A stretch of 64,000 nucleotides of DNA from Cellulomonas sp. P24 (GTDB lineage: Bacteria; Actinomycetota; Actinomycetes; Actinomycetales; Cellulomonadaceae). Each line of letters begins with the position of its first letter. Positions within the stretch are counted from its first letter, which is position 1. Below the pieces are notes generated by a model. The model was given only the letters and a program-made list of their open reading frames with translations, was not told the DNA's origin and did no database searches. This document shows positions 29,029 through 38,275 of the stretch, piece by piece. A program made the translations under genes and the position numbers. The stretch spans positions 1 through 64,000 of the forward strand of contig NZ_JAJDFX010000002.1 of NCBI RefSeq assembly GCF_024704385.1, given 5' to 3'.

Positions 29029-30988
29029 TCAGGTGACCTCGTCCAAGTCATCTTGCCACTGTGTCAGCAGGCTGATCCCAGCGTGCAGGCGCCGGTCCCG
29101 GGCGGCGCGGACGGTGGCACGGGTCTCGAGTTCCGCGCGCATCGTGCGCCCGGCCGCGATCGCCTCCATCGCCGACCAGAACGCCTCGAAGGCCCGGAAC
29201 CTCGACAGGTCAAGCACCGACTCCAGCACGGGCGTGGGCGAAGGTGTGCCGTGCATGATCCCGTTCCGGACCCGCAGGGCCCGGGCGGTCAACAGGTCCC
29301 GGGACCGGGTCAGCTCCCGCTCGAGCTCCATGTACAGCCGGGCGTCGCTGATGCTGTCCAACCAACGGGCGGCCGACCGGCGGGTCGTGGCGTCATCGCA
29401 CCGGGCGAGCAGGTCCTCGCGGCGGTGCGCGGCCTTGACGAAGGAGTACGTCAATCCGCTCTCCCCGCCGGTCCGGACCGCGCGCTCGAGTTCGTCGCCC
29501 TCTATCCCACCGCCGGGCAGGCAGGCGGCGATCGCCCGCATCACCTCCTGGGCCCAGGTGGCGTATGGCCAGTCGCCCAGCACGTGTCGCTCAAGGTTCT
29601 CCGGGCTCATGCGCGCGTGGGTGGCCAGGTGGTAGTGGGCTGCGTCCTGCAACGCGAGGGCGGTGCGCTGGTCGATCACCCGGCGTCCTTCGACCCGGGA
29701 CTCGCGGGACTCGCGGGAGTCGACCGCCGCCGCCTCGCCCAGCATCCGCAGAGCCTCGGCGAGGTCGGCCGACAACGGCACCGACAGCAACGTTGCCAGG
29801 TCCGGCCCGTGCCGGTTGATCCCGGTCGCCATGAGCCGCTGGCCGTAGTGGTCGACCTCCCCCGCCGGCTGGACGCGGTCGGCGGCGTACCAGCTCTCGG
29901 CATCCTGCCCATCGACCAGGAGGTGCGCAGGGCCCGAACGCTGCCACACGACACCGCCGCTGCGCAGCGCGACGGTGCTCAACAGCACCTGCACGGTCCG
30001 CTCGGCGTCTTCCAGGGCGAGATGGGTTTCGCGCTGGCCGAGGTCGACGCGGGCCAGTCCCAGGTACGGTCGTCGGCTGCGGTCCGGGACCCAGTTGACA
30101 TCGTCGAACTGCCACCCAGTCGAATGGCCTTGCGCGAGCCGTCGCAGCTCGTCCCGGTGCGGAAAGGGTTGGCCGTCGTCGGCAAGCGCGTTCGGCAGGG
30201 CCCAATCCGCGTCGAAGAAGGTGACCGGCCCGAACGTCTCCTCCGAACCCATCAGGCGGGCCCGAGCGTAGGTGATCCACGCGATGCAGTGGTGCTTGGT
30301 GGGGGGTGCGGGTGAGGATCTCGTGCGCGGCGGCCAGACGCACCGCGATCGGCTGCCCGGCGGCGCGGGGATGCTCGGGCTGGGCCCACCGTCCAGGGTG
30401 CAGAGCCGACGCGGCGCCCAGGAGTGTGAAGTTGCTTCCTCGTCCGGAAGCGGCGAGCTGGCTGGTCAGATTGGTGAGCGACCACGCGAGAGGTTCGTCG
30501 TGACCGGACTGGCTGGCCTCGACGGCGTCCTGCCACGCAGCGCCAATCCCCCGAGCGGAGACCAGGGCAGCCCGCAGTCCAGCGGCCGGCGCGTCCATCG
30601 CGGCCACGTCGAGGGCGCCGATCTTTCCCTCCGTGAACCGGCCGTGCACCACGCGCGCGTACTGCGCGAGCCAAGGAGACAAGGCACGGCGCAGGTGCCG
30701 CTCGAGCCGGGCACTGCTGGCCGCGAACTCCGCACACAGGGCCCCGCGAGCATCCTTCCGTTGCCAGGTGTCCGGCCGGGCGTGGCGACGCCACTGTTCG
30801 ATCTCCTCTAACGCGTCGAGCAGCGCCAGCTCGGCCGTGCGTGGCGCGGGCGGGGTGCGCAGGGCCTCAGCCAGCGCAGCAAGCCAGGCCAGGTCCGCGC
30901 CCTCGGGCGCTGAGGGGTGCGGCACCCGCACACCGTACGACAGGGGTGCAAAGGAGTCTGTCGGACCGCCGGAACTGGTGCGCGGCAC
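29029..30988 (-). CDS. large protein with C-terminal HEPN-like motif, one frameshift
   Basis: About 650 residues when the two frames are joined. The N-terminal part is helical (LERHLRRALSPWLAQYARVV). The middle has a beta-rich domain (SRRPYLGLARVDLGQRETHL). The C-terminus is helical with ALRVRNGIMHGTPSPTPVLE, which contains the R-x4-H signature of HEPN ribonucleases (RNGIMH). The frame changes at the G6 run 30301-30306; one extra G restores ILTRTPPTKHHCIAWITYAR and joins the halves. It sits alone between the T4SS and Tad operons, a cargo position. A role as an abortive-infection or RNA-cleaving protein is possible but is inferred from one motif and context. Confidence 0.6.
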
Positions 30989-31031
30989 GTCTCACGAAAC
31001 TTCTTGACGTCCCTTATCGCCACGTAAGTGA

Positions 31032-31643
31032 TCACCCCTCCCCGGAGGGGACAGTGCCGGTCATTCGCCCCCGTCCGGGAGTCACCTGACTGACCGACAG
31101 CATGCGCGAGTAGTTCGCGACCAGGTCCCGGTCCCGGGCGTCGAGTTCCATCGGCAGCCCTGGGTATGCAGCGATCAGATGAACCCGTGTGAGGTGCAGT
31201 AGGCCGGATCCTCGGTGCGCTGACGCTGCCAACGAGATGCGTACCGGCGGGCGCGCGTGGGTGACCCTCGGCCCAGCAATGAGCCGCCCCGGGTACAGCC
31301 CCGCGTCCACAACGAGGAATGCGGCCACGCTGCCGGCTCCGAGCCAGAAGGCCGGCGGCCACAGTACGAGGGAGACGCCCATCGCGGTGCCGATCACCAA
31401 TGGAGCACCGAGCAGGTGCCAGGCGGGGACCGGCGAGTCCTCAGGAGCATGGATGGCGATCACGGCTCGCCGGTCGAGCCGCCACAGGTGCCGGCTGAGC
31501 AGGATCAGCAGCACGAGCCAGACCGGCCAACCGAGCACAGCCAGCGGCCAGCCGACGACGGCACCGAAGGGCCGGCGAGCCATCGCCCGAGCAGCCACCA
31601 GAGCCAGCGCCGGCAGGTCGTGGCCGCGGGCTCGCACCAGCAT
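31032..31643 (-). CDS. membrane protein of the element, unknown
   Basis: A 203-residue protein with at least two membrane stretches (VVGWPLAVLGWPVWLVLLIL and LVIGTAMGVSLVLWPPAFWL) and a soluble C-terminus (LHLTRVHLIAAYPGLPMELD). The ATG at 31643 is used; the longer reading upstream is a shadow of the LysM regulator gene. I do not recognise it. A G/C-rich hairpin (CCCCTCC-CC-GGAGGGG, 31035-31050) overlaps its end and may act as terminator. It is the last gene of the Tad block. Confidence 0.55.
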   Translation of the reverse strand: MLVRARGHDLPALALVAARAMARRPFGAVVGWPLAVLGWPVWLVLLILLSRHLWRLDRRAVIAIHAPEDSPVPAWHLLGAPLVIGTAMGVSLVLWPPAFWLGAGSVAAFLVVDAGLYPGRLIAGPRVTHARPPVRISLAASAHRGSGLLHLTRVHLIAAYPGLPMELDARDRDLVANYSRMLSVSQVTPGRGRMTGTVPSGEG

Positions 31644-31708
31644 CCCGCTCACCTTTCGACGGCTTGGCTGCCCCGGACCAACGTCATCGCGCCATCGAGG
31701 GGCAGCTG

Positions 31709-34700
31709 TCACGACGCTCTGCTCCGCAGCCAGTCGGCCCGGCCCTGCAGAATCTCCTCGGTGCGGCCGACGAGCTCTGGTGGCGCACCCTCGTCGTCGG
31801 TTCGGTTGGCGATCTCGTCGCGGATGATGCGTCGCGCCTCGGCGTGGCGTCCTTCGGCGGTGGCCACCGCAGCCAGATCCAGCCGCGGGATCTCCTCGAA
31901 CGGAGCCGCCATGGCCGCCGTCTCGGCGGCCATGCGAGCGGGGGCGAGGTCGCCGGCAGCGAGTGCGTGCGTGACGACGAGGTGGGCGACGTCGACGACG
32001 GCGACCACTGCGTGCTCGTCGAGCCGGTCGCCGTCGATGAGCCAGGTCCACCCGCCCCCGGCTCGTCGCTGAACCGGGGCGTCGAAGGGGCGGCCCTCGA
32101 CGAGTCGCAGGGCGGTGCGCAGGTCCCCTATGCCATCGGCGCCGTGCGCCTGCCCCCGACCACGCAGGCGGCGGAACAGGTCGAGGTCGACGAGCAGGTC
32201 GACCACCTCGTACACCGCCGTCCCGCGGTGCAGCACCCCGTTCGCAAGGCGGGCGTCGGGCAGGTGCGGCTCCCCGGTGCGGGGGTTGGGGCCGAGCCAC
32301 TCGCGCACGAGCCGGACGTACTCGCGGACCTTGGCCGGGGTGATCCCGAACGCGTCAGAGACCTCGCCCGGGGTGGCACCGTGCGGGTGCAGCGCGATGA
32401 AGGTAAGCAGCTCGGTCATGTAGGGCTTGCGCTTGACCAGGGGCTTGCCGCGAGTCGTGGCGCGCACCGGGCCGAGCAGGCGCAGCTTCGGCTGGCGGCT
32501 GGAGTCGGCGAACCACGCGGCGACGTCCTCGTCCAGACGAGGGTCGGCGTCCTCCACGTCGCGGCGCACCGTCGCCGCGACCCGGGGCGCGAGCGCCTGC
32601 AAGTCCGCGGGCGTCGTGGCGGACACATCCAGGTACAGCTCGTCGGGTTCGCTCAGGATGCTGCTCGCCTCCGGCTCAGCCGGTGCGCCCTCGCGCCGGC
32701 CGCGGTCGGGCTCGGGTTCCCGGGGCAGGGTGTGCTCGTCCCGCAGCGCGCCCGCCTGGTCGACGAAGGACCGCCAGCCCTCGGTGGCTTGGTCGTCGAC
32801 GGGCACGGCGATGGCGTCAACCTGCTCGCTCTGGGCCAGGAGGGCCGCGCACCCCTGCGCCTCGTCGCTGGTCAGTCCGACGGCGACGAGGTCGAGGCCC
32901 GCACTGGCGAGGGTGAGCCGCCCGTCGGCGGTGACGTCCAGCACGATGCCGGGAGCGTCCCGTCGGGTGCCGCTGAGGACGACGCAGGTGCCCGTGTGGC
33001 CGGGGTGGTCGTGGACGAGATCGAGCAGCTCATCGAGAGCGGGGTGCGCCGTCGAGGCGTCGAGCAGGATCAGTCGGGCGGGCCACGCATCGGCCCCAGC
33101 CTGGGTGGCCCGCGCGGTGACGACGTCGACACCGACAGCGGCCGCGTTGTCGAGGGTGCGCACGGCCTCGGCCAGGGCGTCGTCGACCGGGTCGTCGCCG
33201 CCGTCCGCGGGGCCCTCGTGCACCCGGACCCGGTCGGGGTTCAGCGCCGCGAGCTCGTAGCCGACGCCGATGCACTCGACCCTGGCACCCGCCGACCACG
33301 GGTTGCACGCGACCTCTGCGACGAGGTAGCGCGCGAAGTCCAGTCCGTAGGTCGGGTCCCCCGTGATCGACACGTCGAGGTCTTCGACGTTGAGCAGCCA
33401 CACCGCTTCGTCGTCCCCGACCCCGATGGTGGCCAGCAACGGGTAGGGCGCCGGCTGGTCGGTCACGTCGGGTCCGACCTCGTCCAGCGGCACGGCGGCC
33501 GGGACGCGCCAGTGATACCCGTCGGAGCTGCCGAGCCACGGCGCGCCCAGCGTGGTCGGCGTCCCCAGGTGCAGAATCACGTGAGTCGCCGTGAGTTCCA
33601 CAGCCGCCAGGTCCGGCATCGTTGCGCCGCCTCGGGCGACCGTTGCGGCAAGGCGACGCAGGACAGCGTCCATGTGCTCGATGGTGGGGGCCGTGACCGC
33701 CCCCACGGCGGTGATCGTCTTCTCGACCGGAGCGAGCGCGCGGTCGGGGGGCGCCAGGGTGCGGCCGGGACGTCGGGCGCGGGACCGGGCGTGGCGTCGG
33801 CGAGCTTGCAGCAGGAAGAGGGAGCCCGCAAGTATCGCGCCTCCCCCGTCAGTCCGGCGAGCAGCCACGGCGCGGTGGTTGAGGTCTCTTCGTCGTCCTG
33901 CACCGGCACGTCGACCTGCGCGGCACCAGCGGGGACCGGCTCTGTTGCCGGGTAGGTGCTCGTCGGCGCCTCGCTCGGCTCGGGTACGACGACGGACGGA
34001 GCCGGCTTGGTCCCGGGCACGGGGGCCGCGGTGACGGACGCCGGGTCGGTCGTGGCGGGGACCGAGGACACAGTGCCGGGGATGGTCAGCAGCTGGCCGA
34101 CGTCGATCACGTCCGGGTCGGTCACTCGCCGCCCGTCGGGCTGGACGGTGTTCTTGCTGGCTTCGAAGATCTCCGGGTACCTCCCTGCGTCGCCGAGCTC
34201 GCGGGCGGCGATGCGCGAGAGGGTGTCGCCCAGTCGCACGGTGTGGGTGTGGGGGCTCGTCACCGGTGCTGCAGGCGCGACAGGCGCGGGCAGCAGCAGC
34301 ACAGTGCCCGCGTAGATCAGGTCCGGGTCGTCGGCCACCACCGGGTTGAGGTCGACGAGCTCCGGCCACCGATCGGCATCGCCGAGCTGGTCTCGGGCGA
34401 TTGCCGACAGGCTGTCGCCGGGCCGGACCGTGTAGGTCGACCCCTCGAGCGCCGGCGGGGGTCCGGTGTCGACCTGTCGCGACTCGACCATCACTGGCGC
34501 GTCGACGACGTGGTGCGCCATAGCAGCGTGGGCCGGGGCGGCCCCAGCGACGGTCAGGCCCACGGAGGGGATGGCCACGAACAGCAGGCCCGCAGCGCTC
34601 ACGAGCTGCCGCGCCGCGAGCTGCGGAACGCGCAGGCCCGGGATGCGCGGCGCACGCACCCCACGCAAGCGAGCGACCACCTCGAGCAAGATGGCCACGC

Positions 34701-34920
34701 TCAGGACCACCCACGCCAGCCATGCGACGAACGTGACGGCCTGAAGCACAAGGGTGCCGTCGTCGGGCGACCGCAGGGCGGTCCAGATCTGCCCGAGGGT
34801 GGGCACCTCGCTCGGGATCAGGTCGACGCCGACCCGAAGGAGGGCTGCCGGGACCGCGACCACGACGCCGATCAGCAGGACGCTGGCGACGAGGCCGACC
34901 AGGCGGGCGCGCAGTCTCAT
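31709..34920 (-). CDS. LysM-transmembrane-wHTH/BTAD regulator, one frameshift
   Basis: About 1,070 residues. Three N-terminal membrane spans (residues about 8-30, 58-80, 103-127) are followed by two LysM domains (STYTVRPGDSLSAIARDQLG near 160, HTHTVRLGDTLSRIAAREL near 222). After a Pro/Thr linker comes a fourth span (PWLLAGLTGGGAILAGSLFL near 360), then a large cytoplasmic part. That part has a winged-helix segment (HGATPGEVSDAFGITPAKVR) and a SARP/BTAD-like helical domain at the end. LysM binds wall glycan, so the protein could sense the cell wall outside and act on DNA inside. The frame changes in the fourth span at the C5 run 33843-33847; one extra base restores it. It overlaps the TadG-like gene by ATGA and belongs to the Tad operon. 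Confidence 0.75.
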
Positions 34921-35366
34921 CGGACGACTCCCTCCACGGCGCGGACAGTCTGCGCCTCGGCATGGCCGGTGACAGTGAGCTCCTGGATCCCGATGATCGA
35001 CAGAAACCGGGTTCGGTACGTCGTCGCCGTGTCCACCACGACGCGGGTCCCGACGACGCTGGCGGTGCCGGTGACCTCGGGGGTTCCCGCGATGTAGGTC
35101 GAGGCCGCCGCGACCGCCGCGGCCGGGTCGACCACCGCAGCTTGGCCGAGCACGGCTGCGGCGCCCTGGAGCTGCTGACCGCCGGCGCGCGCCGCCTCGA
35201 ACGCGACCACCTGGGCGTGCTGCTTCGCGAGCACCTGGCCACCCAGGTCCACCGCGAGCCCGACCAGCAGCACCATCGTCAGCGCGGTCGTGATCATCCA
35301 GAGGGTCACCGAGCCACGCTCGGGATCGTCCTGCCCGAACCGACGACGCGTGGAGGTGGTGGGCAT
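34917..35366 (-). CDS. TadG-like pilus protein
   Basis: A 149-residue protein with a charged N-terminus ending in RGSVTLWMITTALTMVLLVG, a TadE/G-type hydrophobic segment, and a beta-rich exported part. It resembles the Rv3660-linked TadG/pseudopilin group of actinobacteria. ATG 35366 is favoured by the fit of the leader. It precedes the LysM regulator with overlap and follows a TadE-like gene by 5 bases. The protein is thought to be a minor component or adaptor of the Tad pilus. Confidence 0.7.
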   Translation of the reverse strand: MPTTSTRRRFGQDDPERGSVTLWMITTALTMVLLVGLAVDLGGQVLAKQHAQVVAFEAARAGGQQLQGAAAVLGQAAVVDPAAAVAAASTYIAGTPEVTGTASVVGTRVVVDTATTYRTRFLSIIGIQELTVTGHAEAQTVRAVEGVVR

Positions 35367-35371
35367 CGCAG

Positions 35372-35827
35372 TCACCTCTCGCGATAGGTATCGAGGGACG
35401 AGCGGACGGTGGCTTCGACGCCGAGCGAGCCGGGAAGGCCTGGCAGGGTGTCGGCGAGGGACACCTGGCACGTCACGGTCGCCCCGACCGACGCCGGTTT
35501 TCCGGCCGGTGCCGCGAAGCCGGCGACGTCAACGCTCACGTCACTGGCGACGCAGTTCAGTCCCTGAGCGGCCAGCGCGGAGGTGGCCGCTGATTGCGCC
35601 GCGGTCAGCGCCTCGTCCTGGGTGCGGGCGATGGACGCCGCTCGTGCGGCCTGGGCGGCTGCGGCCTCCACCGCCTGGTGGGCGACGGCGAGCCGCCCGC
35701 CGGCCATGATGAGCCCGAGGAACAGCGCAAGGACTGGGGCGAGGATGACGACCTCGATGACGGTCGACCCCTTGTCCGAGGGTCGGCCGCCTCGACGTCG
35801 TCGAGCGCGAGCGAGCGCGGCGATCAT
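35372..35827 (-). CDS. TadE-like pseudopilin 1
   Basis: A 151-residue protein with a basic leader, then KGSTVIEVVILAPVLALFLG: Gly before the cut, Glu at position +5 and a hydrophobic helix, as in TadE-family pseudopilins. The rest is Ala-rich with one Cys pair (LNCVAS and VTCQVS). It overlaps the neighbouring TadE-like gene by ATGA. Confidence 0.75.
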   Translation of the reverse strand: MIAALARARRRRGGRPSDKGSTVIEVVILAPVLALFLGLIMAGGRLAVAHQAVEAAAAQAARAASIARTQDEALTAAQSAATSALAAQGLNCVASDVSVDVAGFAAPAGKPASVGATVTCQVSLADTLPGLPGSLGVEATVRSSLDTYRER

Positions 35828-36252
35828 CTAGTCACCCGCTCGACGGGTGCCGACGCGCTCTGGGTGATCTGTGGTGTCCAGCCCGGGACAACGCTCATCG
35901 TCGCGCCTGTCACGACCACCGATGCGGTCGTGGCGTCTCGCGTCGCCGTGACCGTGACGCCACGCAGCACGTCCTCACCCCCCGCGGAGGCGACGAACTG
36001 CTCCGCAGCGACGTCTCCGGCCCCGGCCGACGAGTACTGCGCAGCGGCGGTGCGCGCACCCTCCTGCGCGGCCGCGATCGCCACCGTGCGGGCGTGGTAG
36101 ATCAGCGCAGCCTGCATGCCCGCGAACATGAGCAGAAACAGCGCCGGCATCAGCACGACGATCTGCACGGTCGCCGAACCGCGGTCGATCGGCCGGCGCG
36201 CCGGCGCAGCGCGCTCCCGACTGCGTCCTAGGGCGGCTCGACGGTGGCGCAC
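35824..36252 (-). CDS. TadE-like pseudopilin 2
   Basis: A 142-residue protein with basic leader and DRGSATVQIVVLMPALFLLM. It has the pseudopilin layout but Gln replaces the usual Glu at +5. The extracytoplasmic part is Ala/Val-rich. It lies directly after the Flp pilin gene. The Gln substitution may affect methylation or assembly; the significance is unknown. Confidence 0.7.
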   Translation of the reverse strand: MRHRRAALGRSRERAAPARRPIDRGSATVQIVVLMPALFLLMFAGMQAALIYHARTVAIAAAQEGARTAAAQYSSAGAGDVAAEQFVASAGGEDVLRGVTVTATRDATTASVVVTGATMSVVPGWTPQITQSASAPVERVTR

Positions 36253-36257
36253 GGCAC

Positions 36258-36461
36258 TCAGCTGATCCCTGGGATCTTGCTGTTCACGAATGCCAGGATT
36301 GCGGCGTAGACGAGCCCGGCGAGGGCTAGCAGACCGACAGCCCAGAACACGATCTCGATCGTGCTAGCCCCCTCGTCGTCGGCACGGGTCAGCGCGCTCC
36401 GGGCGCGGTCGCGCAGAGTGAGCCCGAAGGTCAGCAGGGTGGCGATCAGGTAGTGCGGCAT
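36258..36461 (-). CDS. Flp/Tad-type prepilin
   Basis: A 67-residue protein with basic leader and DDEGASTIEIVFWAVGLLAL. Cleavage after Gly would leave ASTIE, with Glu at +5, followed by one hydrophobic helix and a short tail ending NSKIPGIS. This matches Flp pilins, the main fibre subunit of Tad pili. It is encoded just downstream of tadC and just upstream of the TadE-like genes. No prepilin peptidase is seen in the cluster. Confidence 0.75.
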   Translation of the reverse strand: MPHYLIATLLTFGLTLRDRARSALTRADDEGASTIEIVFWAVGLLALAGLVYAAILAFVNSKIPGIS

Positions 36462-36497
36462 CGTTCGTTCCTTCCTCGTGGCGGGCAGTGCCGTGCT

Positions 36498-37400
36498 CTA
36501 CATGCCGAACAGACGAAGCAGGGAAGGGGCCATCAACAGGGCGAGGAACACCAGGCCGAGGAACGACGCAGGCACGTACATGCGCTCCTCGACGACGCTG
36601 GCCTCGGCCAGCTCCTCGGACAGCAGGCTGCTGCGCACAGCGGCGCTGCGGGCGCGCAGCGACCGGTAGACCTCTGAGTTCTCGTCGCCCGCCAGCCGCA
36701 TGATGTGAGCGACGTCGGCCAGCTCGGGCAGGTCGAGGTTGTCCGACAGCTCCTTGAGCACGTCCCAGGGCGGTTGGCCGTTGTACCGGGCGCGGGCCAG
36801 CTCCTCGCGGATGCGGTTGAACACCCACGAGTCACCGATCTCGGCCGCGCTGGCCAGCGCGAGGGTCGCCCCGGCGCCGCTGTTGCGCTCCAGGGCGCAC
36901 AGCTCGATGTAGGCGCTCAGCGCCCGGGCGCACTCGGTGCGCGCCCGCTTGGCCTCCTCGGCGATGTCCCGCGACGGCGCCATGAACATCAGCGCTCCGA
37001 GCAGCACCGTTCCGCCGACAGGCACGACGCCCGGCACCCGGATGCCCAGCAGGGCGAAGAACCCGGTGAGCAGGGACGGCAGCACGAGGCCGAGGAGTCC
37101 ATAGGAGACCTTGCGGCCGTAGAACTCCGCGGAGGTACGGCGCAGGACTGCCAGGTCTCGGGCGGGTGCGGGCCCGAGCAGGCGGGTGGGCAGGGTCCGC
37201 TCGGCCCAGATTCCGAGACGTTCCTCCGTGTCGGGGACCGCGGACGACGTCGTGATGGCGCCGCGGCGTCGCGTGGCCGGGGACAGGCGAGCCAGGACGT
37301 GGCCGAGGTCCGGCTGGGCGGGCACCAGCGCGTACAGTGCCCCGGCCAGACCGGCGCCGACGACGACGCCGAGCACGAGCGCCAGCTGCAGGGCAGTCAT
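36498..37400 (-). CDS. tadC: TadC-like inner-membrane platform protein
   Basis: A 300-residue protein with membrane spans at the N-terminus, centre and C-terminus, and the T2SS-F cytoplasmic domain (ARALSAYIELCALERNSGAG, RYNGQPPWDVLKELSDNLDL). It pairs with TadB to anchor pilus assembly. ATG 37400 overlaps the tadB stop (ATGA); upstream reading is shadow. Confidence 0.8.
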   Translation of the reverse strand: MTALQLALVLGVVVGAGLAGALYALVPAQPDLGHVLARLSPATRRRGAITTSSAVPDTEERLGIWAERTLPTRLLGPAPARDLAVLRRTSAEFYGRKVSYGLLGLVLPSLLTGFFALLGIRVPGVVPVGGTVLLGALMFMAPSRDIAEEAKRARTECARALSAYIELCALERNSGAGATLALASAAEIGDSWVFNRIREELARARYNGQPPWDVLKELSDNLDLPELADVAHIMRLAGDENSEVYRSLRARSAAVRSSLLSEELAEASVVEERMYVPASFLGLVFLALLMAPSLLRLFGM

Positions 37401-38275
37401 CGGACACCCGCCCTCGCGGACGGACCCAAGAACCTGGGCAGGCCCTTGCCCTCGGTCATCTTCCGCATCCACAGGAGCCCGCCGGCGTAGGCGCCGAGCA
37501 GCACGAACAGCAGCACCTGACCCAGCGGAGTGCCGTAGGGCGCGACGTAGTCGCCCGTGAACGCCAGCCACACGAGAACACCGGCGGAGAACATCGTGAC
37601 GAGCCGGGCGCTCCCCCGCGGCTTCGCGCGACCCGCCTCCACCTTGCGGCGGGAGGTCACGTCCTCAGTGACCGACTCGGCCACGCCCTGCAGGGCGTTC
37701 GCCAGGCCACGGTTGCGGCGCTGCGCCGCGAGGATGAGGTTGGCGACGATCAGGTCGCCGGTGACGTCGTCGAGGTCGTCGGCGAAAGCGCGCAGTGCCT
37801 GCTCGGTGTCCCACCGGGCACGGAGCCGGGCGACAAGCATGGTGACCTCATGCTTGATCGCGTCGGGCGTCGACCGCAGCGTCGCAGTCACGGCCTGCTC
37901 GAGGCCCACTCCCGAGCTCAGAACTCCCGCGAGGTTGCGCGTCCACTCCTCCATCGCCTCCAGCCTGCGAATGGTGGTGGCCGTGGGCGGGGCGGCCAGA
38001 AGGTAGGGCACGCCCAGTGCGGCGGCAGGCAGGACCACGACCGCGATCATCCAGCCAGTCGCCAAGGCGAGCAGCAGCCCGCTGCCGACCGAGACGGCCA
38101 GCACCAGCCGGGTCCGGCTGGACGTGCCCGCCAGCCGTCGCGCGAGGGCCGAGGGGCGACGCGCGACCGGTTCGCGGACCGTCTGCGGTCGAAGCGCGAG
38201 CACGGCCCCGATCAGCCCGGCGACGACCAGCGCACCAAACGCGGCCGACCACGCCCCGACGTTCACGCGCGCCAC
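37397..38275 (-). CDS. tadB: TadB-like inner-membrane platform protein
   Basis: A 292-residue T2SS-F domain protein with spans near residues 8-28 and 60-95 and two at the C-terminus. The core includes LEAMEEWTRNLAGVLSSGVG and ADDLDDVTGDLIVANLILAA. It overlaps the end of the cpaF gene and the start of tadC. Role: platform for the pilus ATPase. Confidence 0.8.
   Translation of the reverse strand: MARVNVGAWSAAFGALVVAGLIGAVLALRPQTVREPVARRPSALARRLAGTSSRTRLVLAVSVGSGLLLALATGWMIAVVVLPAAALGVPYLLAAPPTATTIRRLEAMEEWTRNLAGVLSSGVGLEQAVTATLRSTPDAIKHEVTMLVARLRARWDTEQALRAFADDLDDVTGDLIVANLILAAQRRNRGLANALQGVAESVTEDVTSRRKVEAGRAKPRGSARLVTMFSAGVLVWLAFTGDYVAPYGTPLGQVLLFVLLGAYAGGLLWMRKMTEGKGLPRFLGPSARAGVR

Noticed and set aside
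29690-29725. GGACTCGCG-type tandem repeat
   Set aside because: It is a short in-frame repeat (SRESRESR) inside the HEPN-like gene and not a CRISPR or regulatory array.
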